Below are positions 19,303 to 27,784 of a stretch of DNA of 64,000 bases, piece by piece. The stretch spans positions 1,302,001 to 1,366,000 of the forward strand of contig OZ252022.1 in the NCBI GenBank assembly GCA_965247615.1, written 5' to 3'. A program made the translations under genes and the position numbers. Positions within the stretch are counted from its first letter, which is position 1. Every line of letters starts with the position of its first letter. The notes beneath the pieces were generated by a model that made no database searches, was not told the DNA's origin, and saw only the letters and a list, made by a program, of their open reading frames with translations. This DNA comes from G965197715 sp965247615. GTDB taxonomy: Bacteria > Chloroflexota > Dehalococcoidia > Lucifugimonadales > UBA1127.

Positions 19303-20073
19303 ATGACCTACGACGGGTTGAGTCTCGATGGCCGCGTCGCGCTGGTGACCGGCGCCGCGCGGGGCATCGGCAGGGCCCTCTCTCTGGGGCTGGCCCAGGC
19401 CGGCGCCCACGTGGCGGTCCTCGACCTGCCCCACATGGCCGAAGAGGCCCAGGGCGTCCGCAAGGACATCGAGGCCCTTGGGCGCACCAGCCGCACCTAT
19501 ACGCTGGACGTGCGCGACATTCCCAGCGTGCAACCGGCCGTCGACCGAATCGCCGCCGACTTCGGCGCCCTGGACATCCTCATCAACAACGCCGGAACGC
19601 GGATCCAGAAGCCGGCCCTGGAGGTCACGGAGGATGAGTGGGACCTGGTGGTGGACACCAACCTGAAGGGGCTCTTCTTCTGCGCCCAGGCTGCCGCACG
19701 GCACATGGTGCCGCGTGGTTCGGGCCGGATCATCAACCTCGCCTCTCAGCTGGGCCTTGTGGCGACGCCGAATAGGCCCGCTTATTGCGCCAGCAAGGGG
19801 GGCGTCATCAACCTGACGCGGGCCCTGGCCCTTGAATGGATCAGGCACGGCGTCACCGTCAACGCCATTGGCCCCGGACCCACGGACACCGGCCGGGGCG
19901 CGCCCGCGTCCGACTCCGAGGAAGCCCAACGCGTGCTCGAGGCGCGCATGCCCCTGGGCCGGCGCATGCAGCCCGAGGATCTGGTGGGCGCGGCCATCTA
20001 TCTCGCCAGCCCTGCCGCGGCCGCCATAACCGGCCACACGATGATTGTCGATGGCGGGTACGTCGCCCAGTAG
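19303..20073 (+). CDS. Short-chain dehydrogenase/reductase (SDR)
   Basis: A 256-residue SDR. The ATG at 19303 follows GGAGGAG at 19290-19296. Motifs: TGAARGIGRALS near residue 17, LINNAGTR near residue 92, active-site AYCASKGG near residue 161, and VDGGYVAQ at the C-terminus. VLDLPHMAEEA after the second strand suggests NAD(H). The resemblance is to gluconate 5-dehydrogenase and 3-oxoacyl-reductase-like enzymes, but the substrate is open. It precedes the LigB-like dioxygenase gene by 149 bp on the same strand, so it may supply or process an aromatic diol. Confidence 0.88.
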   Translation: MTYDGLSLDGRVALVTGAARGIGRALSLGLAQAGAHVAVLDLPHMAEEAQGVRKDIEALGRTSRTYTLDVRDIPSVQPAVDRIAADFGALDILINNAGTRIQKPALEVTEDEWDLVVDTNLKGLFFCAQAAARHMVPRGSGRIINLASQLGLVATPNRPAYCASKGGVINLTRALALEWIRHGVTVNAIGPGPTDTGRGAPASDSEEAQRVLEARMPLGRRMQPEDLVGAAIYLASPAAAAITGHTMIVDGGYVAQ

Positions 20074-20222
20074 CACGGAACCAACGCCGGCCCCTGTCGG
20101 CGTTGACGAGGCCAGGGAGGGCCGGTATCCTGTCGCTGCGCCGCCACGCGCCCGGCCCCCTCCAGGCGGGGCCCGTGCGTGTTTATCGGCCGACCAGGTA
20201 ATACGAGGAAGGAGGATGCTGC

Positions 20223-21026
20223 ATGGCGAAGCTCGTTGTCGCCGCCGGGGCGCCCCACCGCCCGGCGATGCCCCAGCAGGCCGCCCAGGCGCCGGGCAAG
20301 CACGGCTTTGAAGCCCTCATGACCGCAGTGCGCGAGCACGTGGAGGCCGCCGAGCCTGACGTCATCATCGAAATCGCTACGGACCACTTCACCAACTTTT
20401 TCTACGACAACATGCCCGCCTTCTGCCTCGGCCTGACCGAGGAGTCCGAGGGGCCCGAGCCCTCCGTCCAGATGCCCCACTACACGGTCCGGGGCAGCCC
20501 CGACTTCGCCCGGGCGCTCCTCGCCTACGGTCTCCGCTCCAACTTCGACTTGGCGGCGACCGAGGAGCTCCTGTTGGACCACTCCATCATGGTGCCCCTG
20601 CACTTCCTGACCCCTTCCATGAGCATCCCCGTGGTGCCCCTGTACACCAACGGCATCGCGCCTCCATTCCCCCGGGCCGCACGTTGCTACTCCCTGGGGC
20701 AGATGGTGCGGAAGTTCGTTGAAGACTGGGGTGGGGACCAGCGCGTGGGCCTCGTGGTCAGCGGCTCCTTCGCCATCGAGGTTGGCGGACCGAGGGCCGG
20801 CTGGGTCGACCAGAAGTGGGTCGACGTCATACAGGGCCTGCTGCAGCGCGGCCAGTACCGCTCCCTGACCCGCCGGGCCACTCAGGAGCGCATGGCCGCC
20901 GCCGGGAACGCCAGCGGCGAGCTCCTCAACTGGATAACCATGACCGGCGCAGTGGCAGAGGCGCTTCCCGCGTTTCTGGAGACCGATGAGAATGGCAATG
21001 GCTACGCTGCCTGGAGGCTGGAGTAA
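20223..21026 (+). CDS. LigB-type extradiol ring-cleavage dioxygenase, catalytic subunit
   Basis: A 267-residue protein of the class III extradiol dioxygenase (LigB/MhpB) family, which cleaves catechol-type rings with a non-haem iron. Candidate iron ligands are His12 in GAPHRPAMP, His55 in IATDHFTNFF, and Glu233 in SGELLNW, equivalent to His12, His61 and Glu242 of protocatechuate 4,5-dioxygenase LigB. The loop that usually carries the catalytic His (SGGLSH) reads SGSFAIEV here, so activity or substrate may differ. An AGGAAGGAGG ribosome site lies just before the ATG. The LigA-like gene follows after only five bases, giving an alpha/beta pair as in LigAB. Confidence 0.85.
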   Translation: MAKLVVAAGAPHRPAMPQQAAQAPGKHGFEALMTAVREHVEAAEPDVIIEIATDHFTNFFYDNMPAFCLGLTEESEGPEPSVQMPHYTVRGSPDFARALLAYGLRSNFDLAATEELLLDHSIMVPLHFLTPSMSIPVVPLYTNGIAPPFPRAARCYSLGQMVRKFVEDWGGDQRVGLVVSGSFAIEVGGPRAGWVDQKWVDVIQGLLQRGQYRSLTRRATQERMAAAGNASGELLNWITMTGAVAEALPAFLETDENGNGYAAWRLE

Positions 21027-21031
21027 GCAGT

Positions 21032-21301
21032 ATGAGCATCTACGCAGTCAACAAGATAATGTTCAAGCTGAGAAATGACGATGCCTTCAAAGAGCGGATG
21101 CAGCAGGACCCGCTTGAGGTCGTCCAAGAGTTCGCTCTGAGTGCCGAAGAGCGCGATGCTCTGACCAGGGGGGACGTGCGCACCCTCTTCGAGATGGGCG
21201 CCCATGCCTACTTGCTTCAGCAGCTCTCCGGCGCGAGGCTCTTCGGCGTCAACAACCAGAACTACCAGCCGCGGATCCGTGGCCAGGAACGCCCCGACTG
21301 A
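21032..21301 (+). CDS. LigA-like small subunit of extradiol dioxygenase
   Basis: An 89-residue protein of the LigA family (alpha subunit of protocatechuate 4,5-dioxygenase). The pattern MFKLRNDDAFKERMQQDP, then LSAEERDALTRGD and LFEMGAHAYLLQQLSG, is characteristic: a small helical domain that caps the LigB active site. It starts five bases after the LigB-like stop, so the two are co-translated. A strong hairpin plus T-run follows 23 bp later and ends the transcript. Family membership is confident; the aromatic substrate is not known. Confidence 0.87.
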   Translation: MSIYAVNKIMFKLRNDDAFKERMQQDPLEVVQEFALSAEERDALTRGDVRTLFEMGAHAYLLQQLSGARLFGVNNQNYQPRIRGQERPD

Positions 21302-21323
21302 GGCCGTCCCAGCGGGAGAAACG

Positions 21324-21364
21324 GGACCGCTCACCCTTCGACTCGAAGGGTGAGCGGTCCTTTT
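21324..21364 (+). terminator. Rho-independent terminator with an 18-bp perfect inverted repeat
   Basis: The arms at 21324-21341 and 21343-21360 are perfect reverse complements, followed by TTTT. The position, just after the LigA-like gene and before a convergent gene, fits a terminator, possibly serving both directions. The arm core (CTCACCCTTCGA / TCGAAGGGTGAG) also resembles dispersed REP-like palindromes seen in many genomes, so it may be a mobile palindrome used as a terminator. Confidence 0.8.
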
Positions 21365-21391
21365 GTCCAGGTCAAGAAACCCGTGAGCGCC

Positions 21392-22405
21392 CTACTTGAA
21401 CGCGGGCATCACCTTCTCGCTAACCAGGCGCATGGAGTTCAGCACTAGCTCCTGCGGCACCTGCCCGCCAAAGTTCAGGTCCAGCAGAAAGCCCGTGGCC
21501 CCCATGCGCTCCTTGAACTCTTGCAGGCGCTCCACCACTTCCTCCGGTGAACCATAGCAGGCGCGGGACTGCACATACTCGTCGTAGTGGTCGATCCAGT
21601 ACTGGGACTGGCTCGCCCGCTGCTCGTTGCCCTGTCCGTACTCCCGCATGGTGCGGCGAAGGTCGTGGACCGTGCTCTCCCGCGGCTCGTTGAAGCCCTT
21701 CTCGGAAGTCTCGCCAACGTAGGCCGGGAAGCGCACCAGTATCTGCGGCTCCCGTGCATGCCCCGCCGCCTTCCATGCCTTCTTATACTCCTTGATCGGC
21801 TCATCCAGCCAGTTCCCCTGGAACCAGAGGAGCAGCGGGAAACCGCGTTCCCCCATGATGGGGAAGCTCTCCGGCGTGGAGCTTGCGACCCACACCGGAG
21901 GATGCGGCTTCTGGATGGGTTCCGGTGCAACGGTGACATCTTTGAAGGAGTAGTACTGGCCCTCAAAGGAGAAGGGATCGTGCGTGAAGATCTCCATGAT
22001 AACGTTTAGAGACTCGTTGAAGCGGTCCCGGCTCTCCTCGTACGGGACGTTGTAGCCGTCGTAGAACTTGGTGATGCCGCTTCGACCGACGCCCAGGTCG
22101 AAACGCCCCCCGCTGATCTGGTCCAGCATGTAGGACTCTTCCGCCACGCGGAGGGGGTTACACAGGGGCAAGACCGCCACCGCCATGCCAATGCGCACCC
22201 GCTTCGTGCGGGCCGCGATGGCGCTGCCGAACAGCATGGGCGAGGGCAGCAGGGACGCCCAGGGCCGGAAGTGCTGCTCAACCATCCAAATGGAGTCCAG
22301 CCCCATGGCCTCAGCGGCGTCCACCTGCTCAGTAGCGTCCGCGTAGGCCTGCGCGTGGCTCTTGTCCGCCCGCGCGTAACATTCAGTGAGGAACCCAAAG
22401 TTCAT
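21392..22405 (-). CDS. LLM-class flavin-dependent oxidoreductase (luciferase-like monooxygenase)
   Basis: A 337-residue TIM-barrel flavoprotein. It starts MNFGFLTECYARADKSHAQ, has DSIWMVEQHFRPWASLLPSP near residue 37, RVRIGMAVAVLPLCNPLRVAEE near residue 70, and GGRFDLGVGRSG near residue 100, all standard for the bacterial luciferase superfamily. PHPPVWVASSTPES near residue 167 is the usual second-half motif. Such enzymes use reduced FMN or F420 with oxygen. Expansions of this family are known in SAR202 Chloroflexota, where a role in oxidising recalcitrant organic matter has been proposed. A good promoter lies about 110-140 bp upstream on this strand. Confidence 0.9.
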   Translation of the reverse strand: MNFGFLTECYARADKSHAQAYADATEQVDAAEAMGLDSIWMVEQHFRPWASLLPSPMLFGSAIAARTKRVRIGMAVAVLPLCNPLRVAEESYMLDQISGGRFDLGVGRSGITKFYDGYNVPYEESRDRFNESLNVIMEIFTHDPFSFEGQYYSFKDVTVAPEPIQKPHPPVWVASSTPESFPIMGERGFPLLLWFQGNWLDEPIKEYKKAWKAAGHAREPQILVRFPAYVGETSEKGFNEPRESTVHDLRRTMREYGQGNEQRASQSQYWIDHYDEYVQSRACYGSPEEVVERLQEFKERMGATGFLLDLNFGGQVPQELVLNSMRLVSEKVMPAFK

Positions 22406-22515
22406 GCATCACCTCTCAAGAGTGGGGCTGCCGGCTTCATGAGGACTGAGAGACCCGCCGATCGTCCGTTGCGTTGCCCGCTCCGCCGCTCATGGCCGCG
22501 ACAGTGGACAGGGCA

Positions 22516-22544
22516 AGTATAGGTCTGCCGGCGTACACTGTCTA
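22516..22544 (-). promoter_or_regulatory. Promoter of the LLM flavoprotein gene
   Basis: Read on the minus strand, TAGACA (22544-22539) and TATACT (22521-22516) are separated by exactly 17 bp; each matches the sigma-70 consensus at five of six bases. The predicted transcript start is about 100 nt before the gene start at 22405. Confidence 0.65.
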
Positions 22545-22748
22545 GACTCCCAGGCTGTGCCTGCACCCCCTGCGGCCGCGGTGTCCGCTCCCTGCCTGTT
22601 TCCGGCAGGATTCGTGGAGGAATGCGGCGGGTCAGGCGGGTCCATTCCTCTGTGGGTATCGCCCGGCTGCGCAGCGCAGCCGCCCCGGGTAGGAGGGTCC
22701 CCTCCTCCGTTGCGGAGGGTCATTTGAGGCCGAGGCCGTGGAGGCCGA

Positions 22749-22777
22749 TTGAAACACCAACGTCCATGTGCTATCCT
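22749..22777 (+). promoter_or_regulatory. Promoter of the NuoE/F/G-like operon
   Basis: TTGAAA (22749-22754) and TATCCT (22772-22777) are separated by 17 bp. The predicted start near 22784 argues against an upstream GTG start at 22768, which would overlap the promoter, and supports the GTG at 22816. Confidence 0.6.
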
Positions 22778-22815
22778 ATGGCGTCATTCGTTCAGGAATT
22801 CACGAGGTGTGTGCT

Positions 22816-23295
22816 GTGTCCGCTGAGCCCACTTCGCTTCGTGACCAGGTTCGCGCTGCCATCGCCAGTCAGACCCAGCGGACCGTCACCGTTTTATCGT
22901 CCCTCCTCGCCGTGGAAGACGGCATCGGCTACATCCCCCCCGAGGCCGTCGAGGAGGTGGCAGAGTCCACCGGGTCCACCATCAACGACGTCTGGGCCGT
23001 CGCCTCCTTCTACACCAACTTTCGCTTCGTGCCCCCGGGACGGCACGTCGTCGAGGTGTGCTGGGGGCCATCGTGCCACCTCAGGGGCGCCCACGACCTC
23101 CTCAACGAAGTGCAGATGGCCCTGGGCCTCTCCCAGGAGGGAGATACCCCTGACGGCCGGGTGACGCTGAAGTACAACACCTGCCTCGGCGCCTGTGCCC
23201 AGGCGCCGGTCATGGCGGTGGACCACAGGACACTGGGCCGTGTGACCCAGGAGCAGGCCAGGTCGATAGAGTCCCGGCTGCAGCCCCGCGTGTGA
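22816..23295 (+). CDS. NuoE-like thioredoxin-fold [2Fe-2S] subunit
   Basis: A 159-residue protein of the complex I 24-kDa / FdsG / HoxE family. Cluster ligands are Cys82 and Cys87 in VCWGPSC, and Cys123 and Cys127 in NTCLGACAQAP, the expected C-x4-C ... C-x3-C pattern. GYIPPEAVEEVAESTG and SFYTNFRFVPPGRHVVEVC are also typical. The GTG at 22816 has GAGGTG six bases upstream. It takes electrons from NAD(P)H together with the NuoF-like flavoprotein encoded nine bases downstream. Because only E-, F- and G-like genes are present, it belongs to a soluble diaphorase-type complex rather than a full complex I operon. Confidence 0.9.
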   Translation: MSAEPTSLRDQVRAAIASQTQRTVTVLSSLLAVEDGIGYIPPEAVEEVAESTGSTINDVWAVASFYTNFRFVPPGRHVVEVCWGPSCHLRGAHDLLNEVQMALGLSQEGDTPDGRVTLKYNTCLGACAQAPVMAVDHRTLGRVTQEQARSIESRLQPRV

Positions 23296-23304
23296 GGAGC
23301 TCCC

Positions 23305-25061
23305 GTGTCTGAAGCCTTCAAGTCCCTTCGCGGCGCCGCTCAGGCCAAGTGGGCTGATCTGGAGAGCGGCGGTAAGCCGTGGGTCCGCGTGGGAACGGCC
23401 ATCTGCGGCCGCGCCGCCGGCGCCGAGGAGGTGCTCGATGCCCTGCGCCGGGAGCTCGCGCGACGCGGCATCGGCGCCAACGTCCATGAAGTCGGCTGCC
23501 TCGGCCTCTGTTACGCCGAGCCCCTAGTCGACGTCAAGCTGCCCGGTGGGCCAAGGGTCCTCTACGGCAACGTCACCCCGGACATGGTCCCGGGCCTCGT
23601 GGACGCCTGCCTCGTAAGCGGCAACCCCAGCTTCGGCGGCGCACTGGCGTCGCTGGGCGACGGCGCCGTGGACGGCGTGCCGCGCCTCGAAGACGCAGAC
23701 GTCTGGAGGAGCCAGGTACGCATCGCCACACGCAACTGCGGCAGCGTCGACCCCGGCGATGTTGAGCACTACCTCGCCCAGGGCGGCTACGGCGCCCTGG
23801 AACGGGCGCTCTCATCCATGTCGCCCCAGGACCTCATGGATGAGGTGACCAAGGCCGGCCTGCGGGGCCGCGGCGGCGCCGCCTTCCCCACCGGCACCAA
23901 GTGGAGCTTCCTCGCACGCACGCCGGGCGACGTCAAGTACGTCCTCGTCAACTGTGAGGAGGGCGACCCCGGCGCCTTCAACGACAAAGGGTTGCTGGAG
24001 AGCGACCCCCACACCGTCGTCGAAGGCACGATCCTGGCGGGCTACGCCACGGGCGCAACCTTCGGCTACATCTTCATCCGCCACGGCCACGAAGGCCCCA
24101 TAGACCGCACTAGGCGCGCCATCGAGCAGGCGCGGCAGCCAGACTGCTTGGCAAGAGCATCCTGGGCTCGGACTTCTCCTTCGACATGGAGGTGGCGCTG
24201 ACGGGCGAGTCCTACGTCTCCGGTGAGGAGACGGCCCTCATGGAGGCCATCGAGGGCAAGCGGGCCATGCCCCGCGCCCGGCCCCCCTTCCCGGCCCAGG
24301 TGGGCCTCTGGGGCAAGCCCAGCAACATCAACAACGTCAAGACCCTGGCCTACGTGCCCGAAATCATCTCCCGGGGGAGCGATTGGTTCGCCTCCATCGG
24401 CTACGGGCGCAGCAAGGGCACGGCCATCACGTGCCTTTCAGGCGACATAACCCGCCCCGGCATGTACGAAGTCCCCTTCGGCATGACCATCGGCCAGATC
24501 ATCGACGACGTCGCCGGCGGCGTGTCCGGCGGAGGTTCCGTCAAGCTGCTCCAGACCGGCGGGCCTCTCGGCGGCGTCCTGGGGCCCGACAGCCTGGGGA
24601 TTACCCTGGACTTCGAGAGCATGGCGGCCGCGGGCGCCATCCTGGGCTCCGGCGGCATCATCGTGGGTGGCCAGCGCGTCTGTGTCGTGGACTTGGTGCG
24701 CAACCTCGTGGCCTTCTGCCAGTTTGAGTCCTGTGGCAAGTGCTTCCCCTGCCGCCTGGGAACTACTCACCTGCTGGACACCCTGGACCGCATCGCCTCC
24801 ATGCGGGGACGGCCGGAGGACCTGGCGCTGATGGAGTCCATGGGACAAGCGCTGACCCTGGGCTCCCTGTGCGGCCACGGCCAGCTTGGGTTCAACCCAG
24901 TCAGCTCCGCAATCCGCTACTTCGGCGGCGAGTTCCGCGCCCACATCCAGGACCATCGCTGCCCCACCGGGCGATGCTACGGCCCCTTCTTCAAGCCCTC
25001 ACGCACCCGACCCTTAGCCTCAGGAAGCTGGTATGCAGAACGAGATTACGCTCACAGTTGA
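23305..25061 (+). pseudogene. NuoF/FdsB-like NADH-binding flavoprotein, interrupted by a one-base frameshift
   Basis: The first frame (23305-24201) encodes a thioredoxin-like domain with Cys34, Cys65 and Cys69, then the FMN/NADH domain with GLRGRGGAAFPTGTKW. The rest, from GKSILGSDFSFDMEVALTGESY through the [4Fe-4S] ligands ESCGKCFPCRLG, is in the next frame up to 25061. The switch lies at about 24136-24140: one extra base there would restore one frame of about 585 codons, the normal length for FdsB/HoxF-type subunits. No slippery heptamer is visible, so this is a mutation or a sequence error. The end overlaps the NuoG-like start by 29 bp. If intact, it would oxidise NADH or reduce NAD+ using FMN. 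Confidence 0.85.
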
Positions 25062-27720
25062 CGGCGTCCAGATAGGCGGGAAACGCGGCCAGACCGTCAT
25101 ACAGGCGGCCATGGACGCCGGCATCTACGTCCCCTACCTCTGCTACTGGCCGGGCATGAAGCCCTACGGCGCGTGCCGTATGTGCGTCGTGGAGGTGGAT
25201 GGGCAGCGGGGGACCCCGGCGTCCTGCACCCTCCCCGCGGCCGACGGCATGGTGGTGCGCTCCATGACGCCGCAGCTGGAAGGCCTCAGGCGGGGCATTA
25301 TGGAGCTGCTCCTGTCGGAGCACCCCCACGGTTGCCTCACCTGTCACCGCATCGAGCTCTGCGGGCCGCAGGACATTTGCCTCCGCCACGTCCGCGTCAC
25401 GGACCGGTGCGTCGTCTGCCCCAAGAATGAACGATGCGAGCTCAAGGACACCGTCCGGTACATCGGCATGAACCTGGAAACTCCTCTGGCCTACAACTAC
25501 CGCAACCTACCGGTGGAGACCGCCGACCCCTTCTACGACCGGGACTACAATCTCTGCATCATCTGCGCCCGCTGCACCCGCGTGTGCGAGGAGGTCCGCG
25601 GAGACGACGCCATCGCCATGGTGGACCGCTCCGGCACGGTGCTCGTGGGCACCTCCCGGGGCACGTCCCTGCTGGAGTCGGGCTGCGAGTTCTGCGGCGC
25701 CTGCGTGGACGTGTGCCCCGTGGGCGCCCTGGTGGAGCGGGAGTTCAAGTGGGAGAAGGCCGTCAGTACCGTCACCACCACCTGCACTCACTGTTCCGTG
25801 GGGTGCCAGGTGAAGCTGGATGTGGATGGCCGCGGCCGAATTATCCGCTCGGCAGGCGACTGGACGGCGGAGGCCAACCAGGGCCAGCTCTGCTTCAAGG
25901 GCAAGTTTGGAATGACCTTCGTCAACAACAGAGCGCGGCTCACCAGTCCCCTCGTGCGCCGCGGCGGGCAGCTCGTCGAGGCAACGTGGCAGGAGGCCCT
26001 GGACCTCATCGCTGAGAAGCTGCCCGCCTACAGGGGCGGCGCCTTCGCCATGCTCGCGAGCCCCCGCGCCACCACGGAGGAGGCGTACCTGGCACAGAAG
26101 TTCACCCGGTCCGTCATGGACAGCGCCAACGTGGACGTGGCCTCCAACACCCGCCCCGAGCAGGTGCTGCCCCTGGCCGGGAGTGTGGGCGTCCTGGCCG
26201 CCACGGGCACAGTCCAGGACCTGGAGCGCGCACGATGCGTCCTGGTCGTGAACAGCAACACCACGGAAGAGCACAACGTGGCCGCCGTGCCCCTGAAGAA
26301 GGCCCACCGCGCCGGCACCCTCAAGCTGGTGGTCATCGATACCCGGGAGGTGGAGCTTACCCGGTACGCCGACCACTGGCTGCGCCCCTATCCCGGCACC
26401 GAGGCCATGCTCGTGGCGGGAATCCTGCGCGTCATCATGGATGAGGCCCTGGAGGACAAGGACTTCGTGGCCGAGTCCTGCGAGGGCTGGGCCGGCTTGG
26501 CCCGAATGCTGAGCCGCGTCGACCTCCTGCACGTGGAGGAGTCCACTGGTGTTGCCGCGGAGCAGGTCCGCGCCGTTGCGCGCCTCTTTGCCGCCCAGCG
26601 CCCGGGAGCCGTGCTCTACGCCCTGGACAACGTGCCCGTGGAGCAGCGCACGGCTCTGGTCCAAGCCCTGGCGAACCTTGCCCTGGTGACGGGCAACGTT
26701 GGTGCGCCATCCTCGGGCCTCTTCCCCCTCCGCATGGGCGCCAACGAACAGGGCGCTTGGGACGTCGGCTGCGTGCCCGGTTTCCTGCCGGGCCACGTTC
26801 CCGCCCCGGAACCCGGCTTGGGCGTGCGTGAGGCCTTTGAGGCCATTCGCGGCGGCCAGGTGAAGGCCCTCTACGTAGCTGGAGACGACCCCAGCTTCGA
26901 CGTCAACGCCCTTGAGGCACTGGAGCACGCCGAGTTCGTTGTGGCCCACGATCTCTTCCTCAGCGAAGTCGCCCAGCGGGCGCACGTGGTCCTTCCCATG
27001 ACCGCCTTCGCCGAGCAGCAGGGGAGCTACACCAGCCTGGACCGCCGAATTCAACTGCTGCGCCCCGCAGTTGCCCCAAAGGGCGATGCGAGACCTGCGT
27101 GGTGGACTCTCCAGGAGATTGCAAGACGCATGGGCGTCTCGGGCTTCGACTTCGCCGGCCCCTCCGAGGTCATGGTGGAGATCGCGTCCACGGTCCCCTT
27201 CTACGCCGGCGTTAGCCATGAGCGGTTGGAGGGAGGCGGGCTCCAGTGGCCCTGCGCCGCCGCTGATGACCCCGGAGCCTCCAACGTGCCCGTGGGCGGC
27301 TTCACTGCCCGCAAGGCCCAGATTCTCCCCTTCGACGTGGCCGTGCACACCAACGGCCTGTTGCCCGAATTCCCCTTCCTCCACGCGCCGGGGCGCGTCC
27401 TCGCACAGCCCCATGAGGACGTGGAGATCATCAGGGGCAACGGGCAGAACGCCATCAGGCGGGACGAGGCCATAGTCCTGCACGCCGAGGATGCCCAGGC
27501 CCTGAGCATCGGCCCGGGCGATGCCGTCGAGCTCGTCTCGCCCGTGGCCCGGCTCCAGGGGCGGGCCAGAGTCACGGGGAAGCTGAGGGGCGTCGTGTCC
27601 ACCACGCTGCTCTTTGGGGAGTTGGCCTCGGCCCTTCAGGCCAGCGAGGCGCCTGACCCCATGCTGAAGGTGCCCGGTCTGGACGTCATGCCCTGCCGTG
27701 TGGTCAAGCTGCCTGCCTGA
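25033..27720 (+). CDS. NuoG/formate-dehydrogenase-alpha-like iron-sulfur molybdopterin-fold subunit lacking the FDH catalytic Cys
   Basis: The 895-residue protein contains, in order: a [2Fe-2S] ferredoxin domain (Cys37, 48, 51, 65); a His-Cys3 cluster site (His97, Cys101, 104, 110); an extra cysteine-rich stretch (Cys116, 126, 129, 135); two [4Fe-4S] sites (Cys175-185 and Cys218-228); and the FDH-type cluster CTHCSVGC with Cys287. The molybdopterin-oxidoreductase fold fills the rest. Where formate dehydrogenases have the Cys or Sec of the C/U-H-x-P-T motif (about residues 372-384), this protein reads SNTRPEQVLPLAG with no Cys, and no in-frame TGA occurs. It therefore resembles the redox-inactive NuoG fold. 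It is last in the E-F-G operon. Confidence 0.85.
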   Translation: MQNEITLTVDGVQIGGKRGQTVIQAAMDAGIYVPYLCYWPGMKPYGACRMCVVEVDGQRGTPASCTLPAADGMVVRSMTPQLEGLRRGIMELLLSEHPHGCLTCHRIELCGPQDICLRHVRVTDRCVVCPKNERCELKDTVRYIGMNLETPLAYNYRNLPVETADPFYDRDYNLCIICARCTRVCEEVRGDDAIAMVDRSGTVLVGTSRGTSLLESGCEFCGACVDVCPVGALVEREFKWEKAVSTVTTTCTHCSVGCQVKLDVDGRGRIIRSAGDWTAEANQGQLCFKGKFGMTFVNNRARLTSPLVRRGGQLVEATWQEALDLIAEKLPAYRGGAFAMLASPRATTEEAYLAQKFTRSVMDSANVDVASNTRPEQVLPLAGSVGVLAATGTVQDLERARCVLVVNSNTTEEHNVAAVPLKKAHRAGTLKLVVIDTREVELTRYADHWLRPYPGTEAMLVAGILRVIMDEALEDKDFVAESCEGWAGLARMLSRVDLLHVEESTGVAAEQVRAVARLFAAQRPGAVLYALDNVPVEQRTALVQALANLALVTGNVGAPSSGLFPLRMGANEQGAWDVGCVPGFLPGHVPAPEPGLGVREAFEAIRGGQVKALYVAGDDPSFDVNALEALEHAEFVVAHDLFLSEVAQRAHVVLPMTAFAEQQGSYTSLDRRIQLLRPAVAPKGDARPAWWTLQEIARRMGVSGFDFAGPSEVMVEIASTVPFYAGVSHERLEGGGLQWPCAAADDPGASNVPVGGFTARKAQILPFDVAVHTNGLLPEFPFLHAPGRVLAQPHEDVEIIRGNGQNAIRRDEAIVLHAEDAQALSIGPGDAVELVSPVARLQGRARVTGKLRGVVSTTLLFGELASALQASEAPDPMLKVPGLDVMPCRVVKLPA

Positions 27721-27734
27721 CCCCATACAGCCTG

Positions 27735-27784
27735 TTGCACCGAAACCCGCCATGCGTTAGACTGGCTAGGTTGCCAACCTAGCC
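27735..27784 (+). promoter_or_regulatory. Promoter overlapped by a perfect hairpin ahead of rplS
   Basis: TTGCAC (27735-27740) and TAGACT (27758-27763) are separated by 17 bp. A perfect 9-bp inverted repeat, GGCTAGGTT (27764-27772) and AACCTAGCC (27776-27784) with a GCC loop, begins right after the -10 element. It could be an operator, the 5' stem of an L19 leader, or a terminator stem for the upstream operon without a T-run. Confidence 0.55.

Larger units (their letters stand above)
22406..22815. other. Intergenic regulatory region between divergent genes
   Basis: A 410-bp stretch without a supported gene. It separates the leftward LLM flavoprotein gene from the rightward NuoE-like gene and holds one promoter for each. 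A 6-bp-stem hairpin (CCTGCC at 22591 and GGCAGG at 22604) and a second repeat of GGAGGGTC/CTCCTCC type near 22695-22725 lie between the promoters and could be operators. Confidence 0.6.

Noticed and set aside
24120..24150. Programmed -1 frameshifting in the NuoF-like gene.
   Set aside because: No slippery heptamer and no strong hairpin right after the switch point; a single-base deletion explains it better.
25507..27753. A 748-codon open frame on the minus strand across the NuoG-like gene.
   Set aside because: High GC at third codon positions leaves long open antisense frames throughout this window; the plus strand has clear conserved motifs and the minus translation has none.
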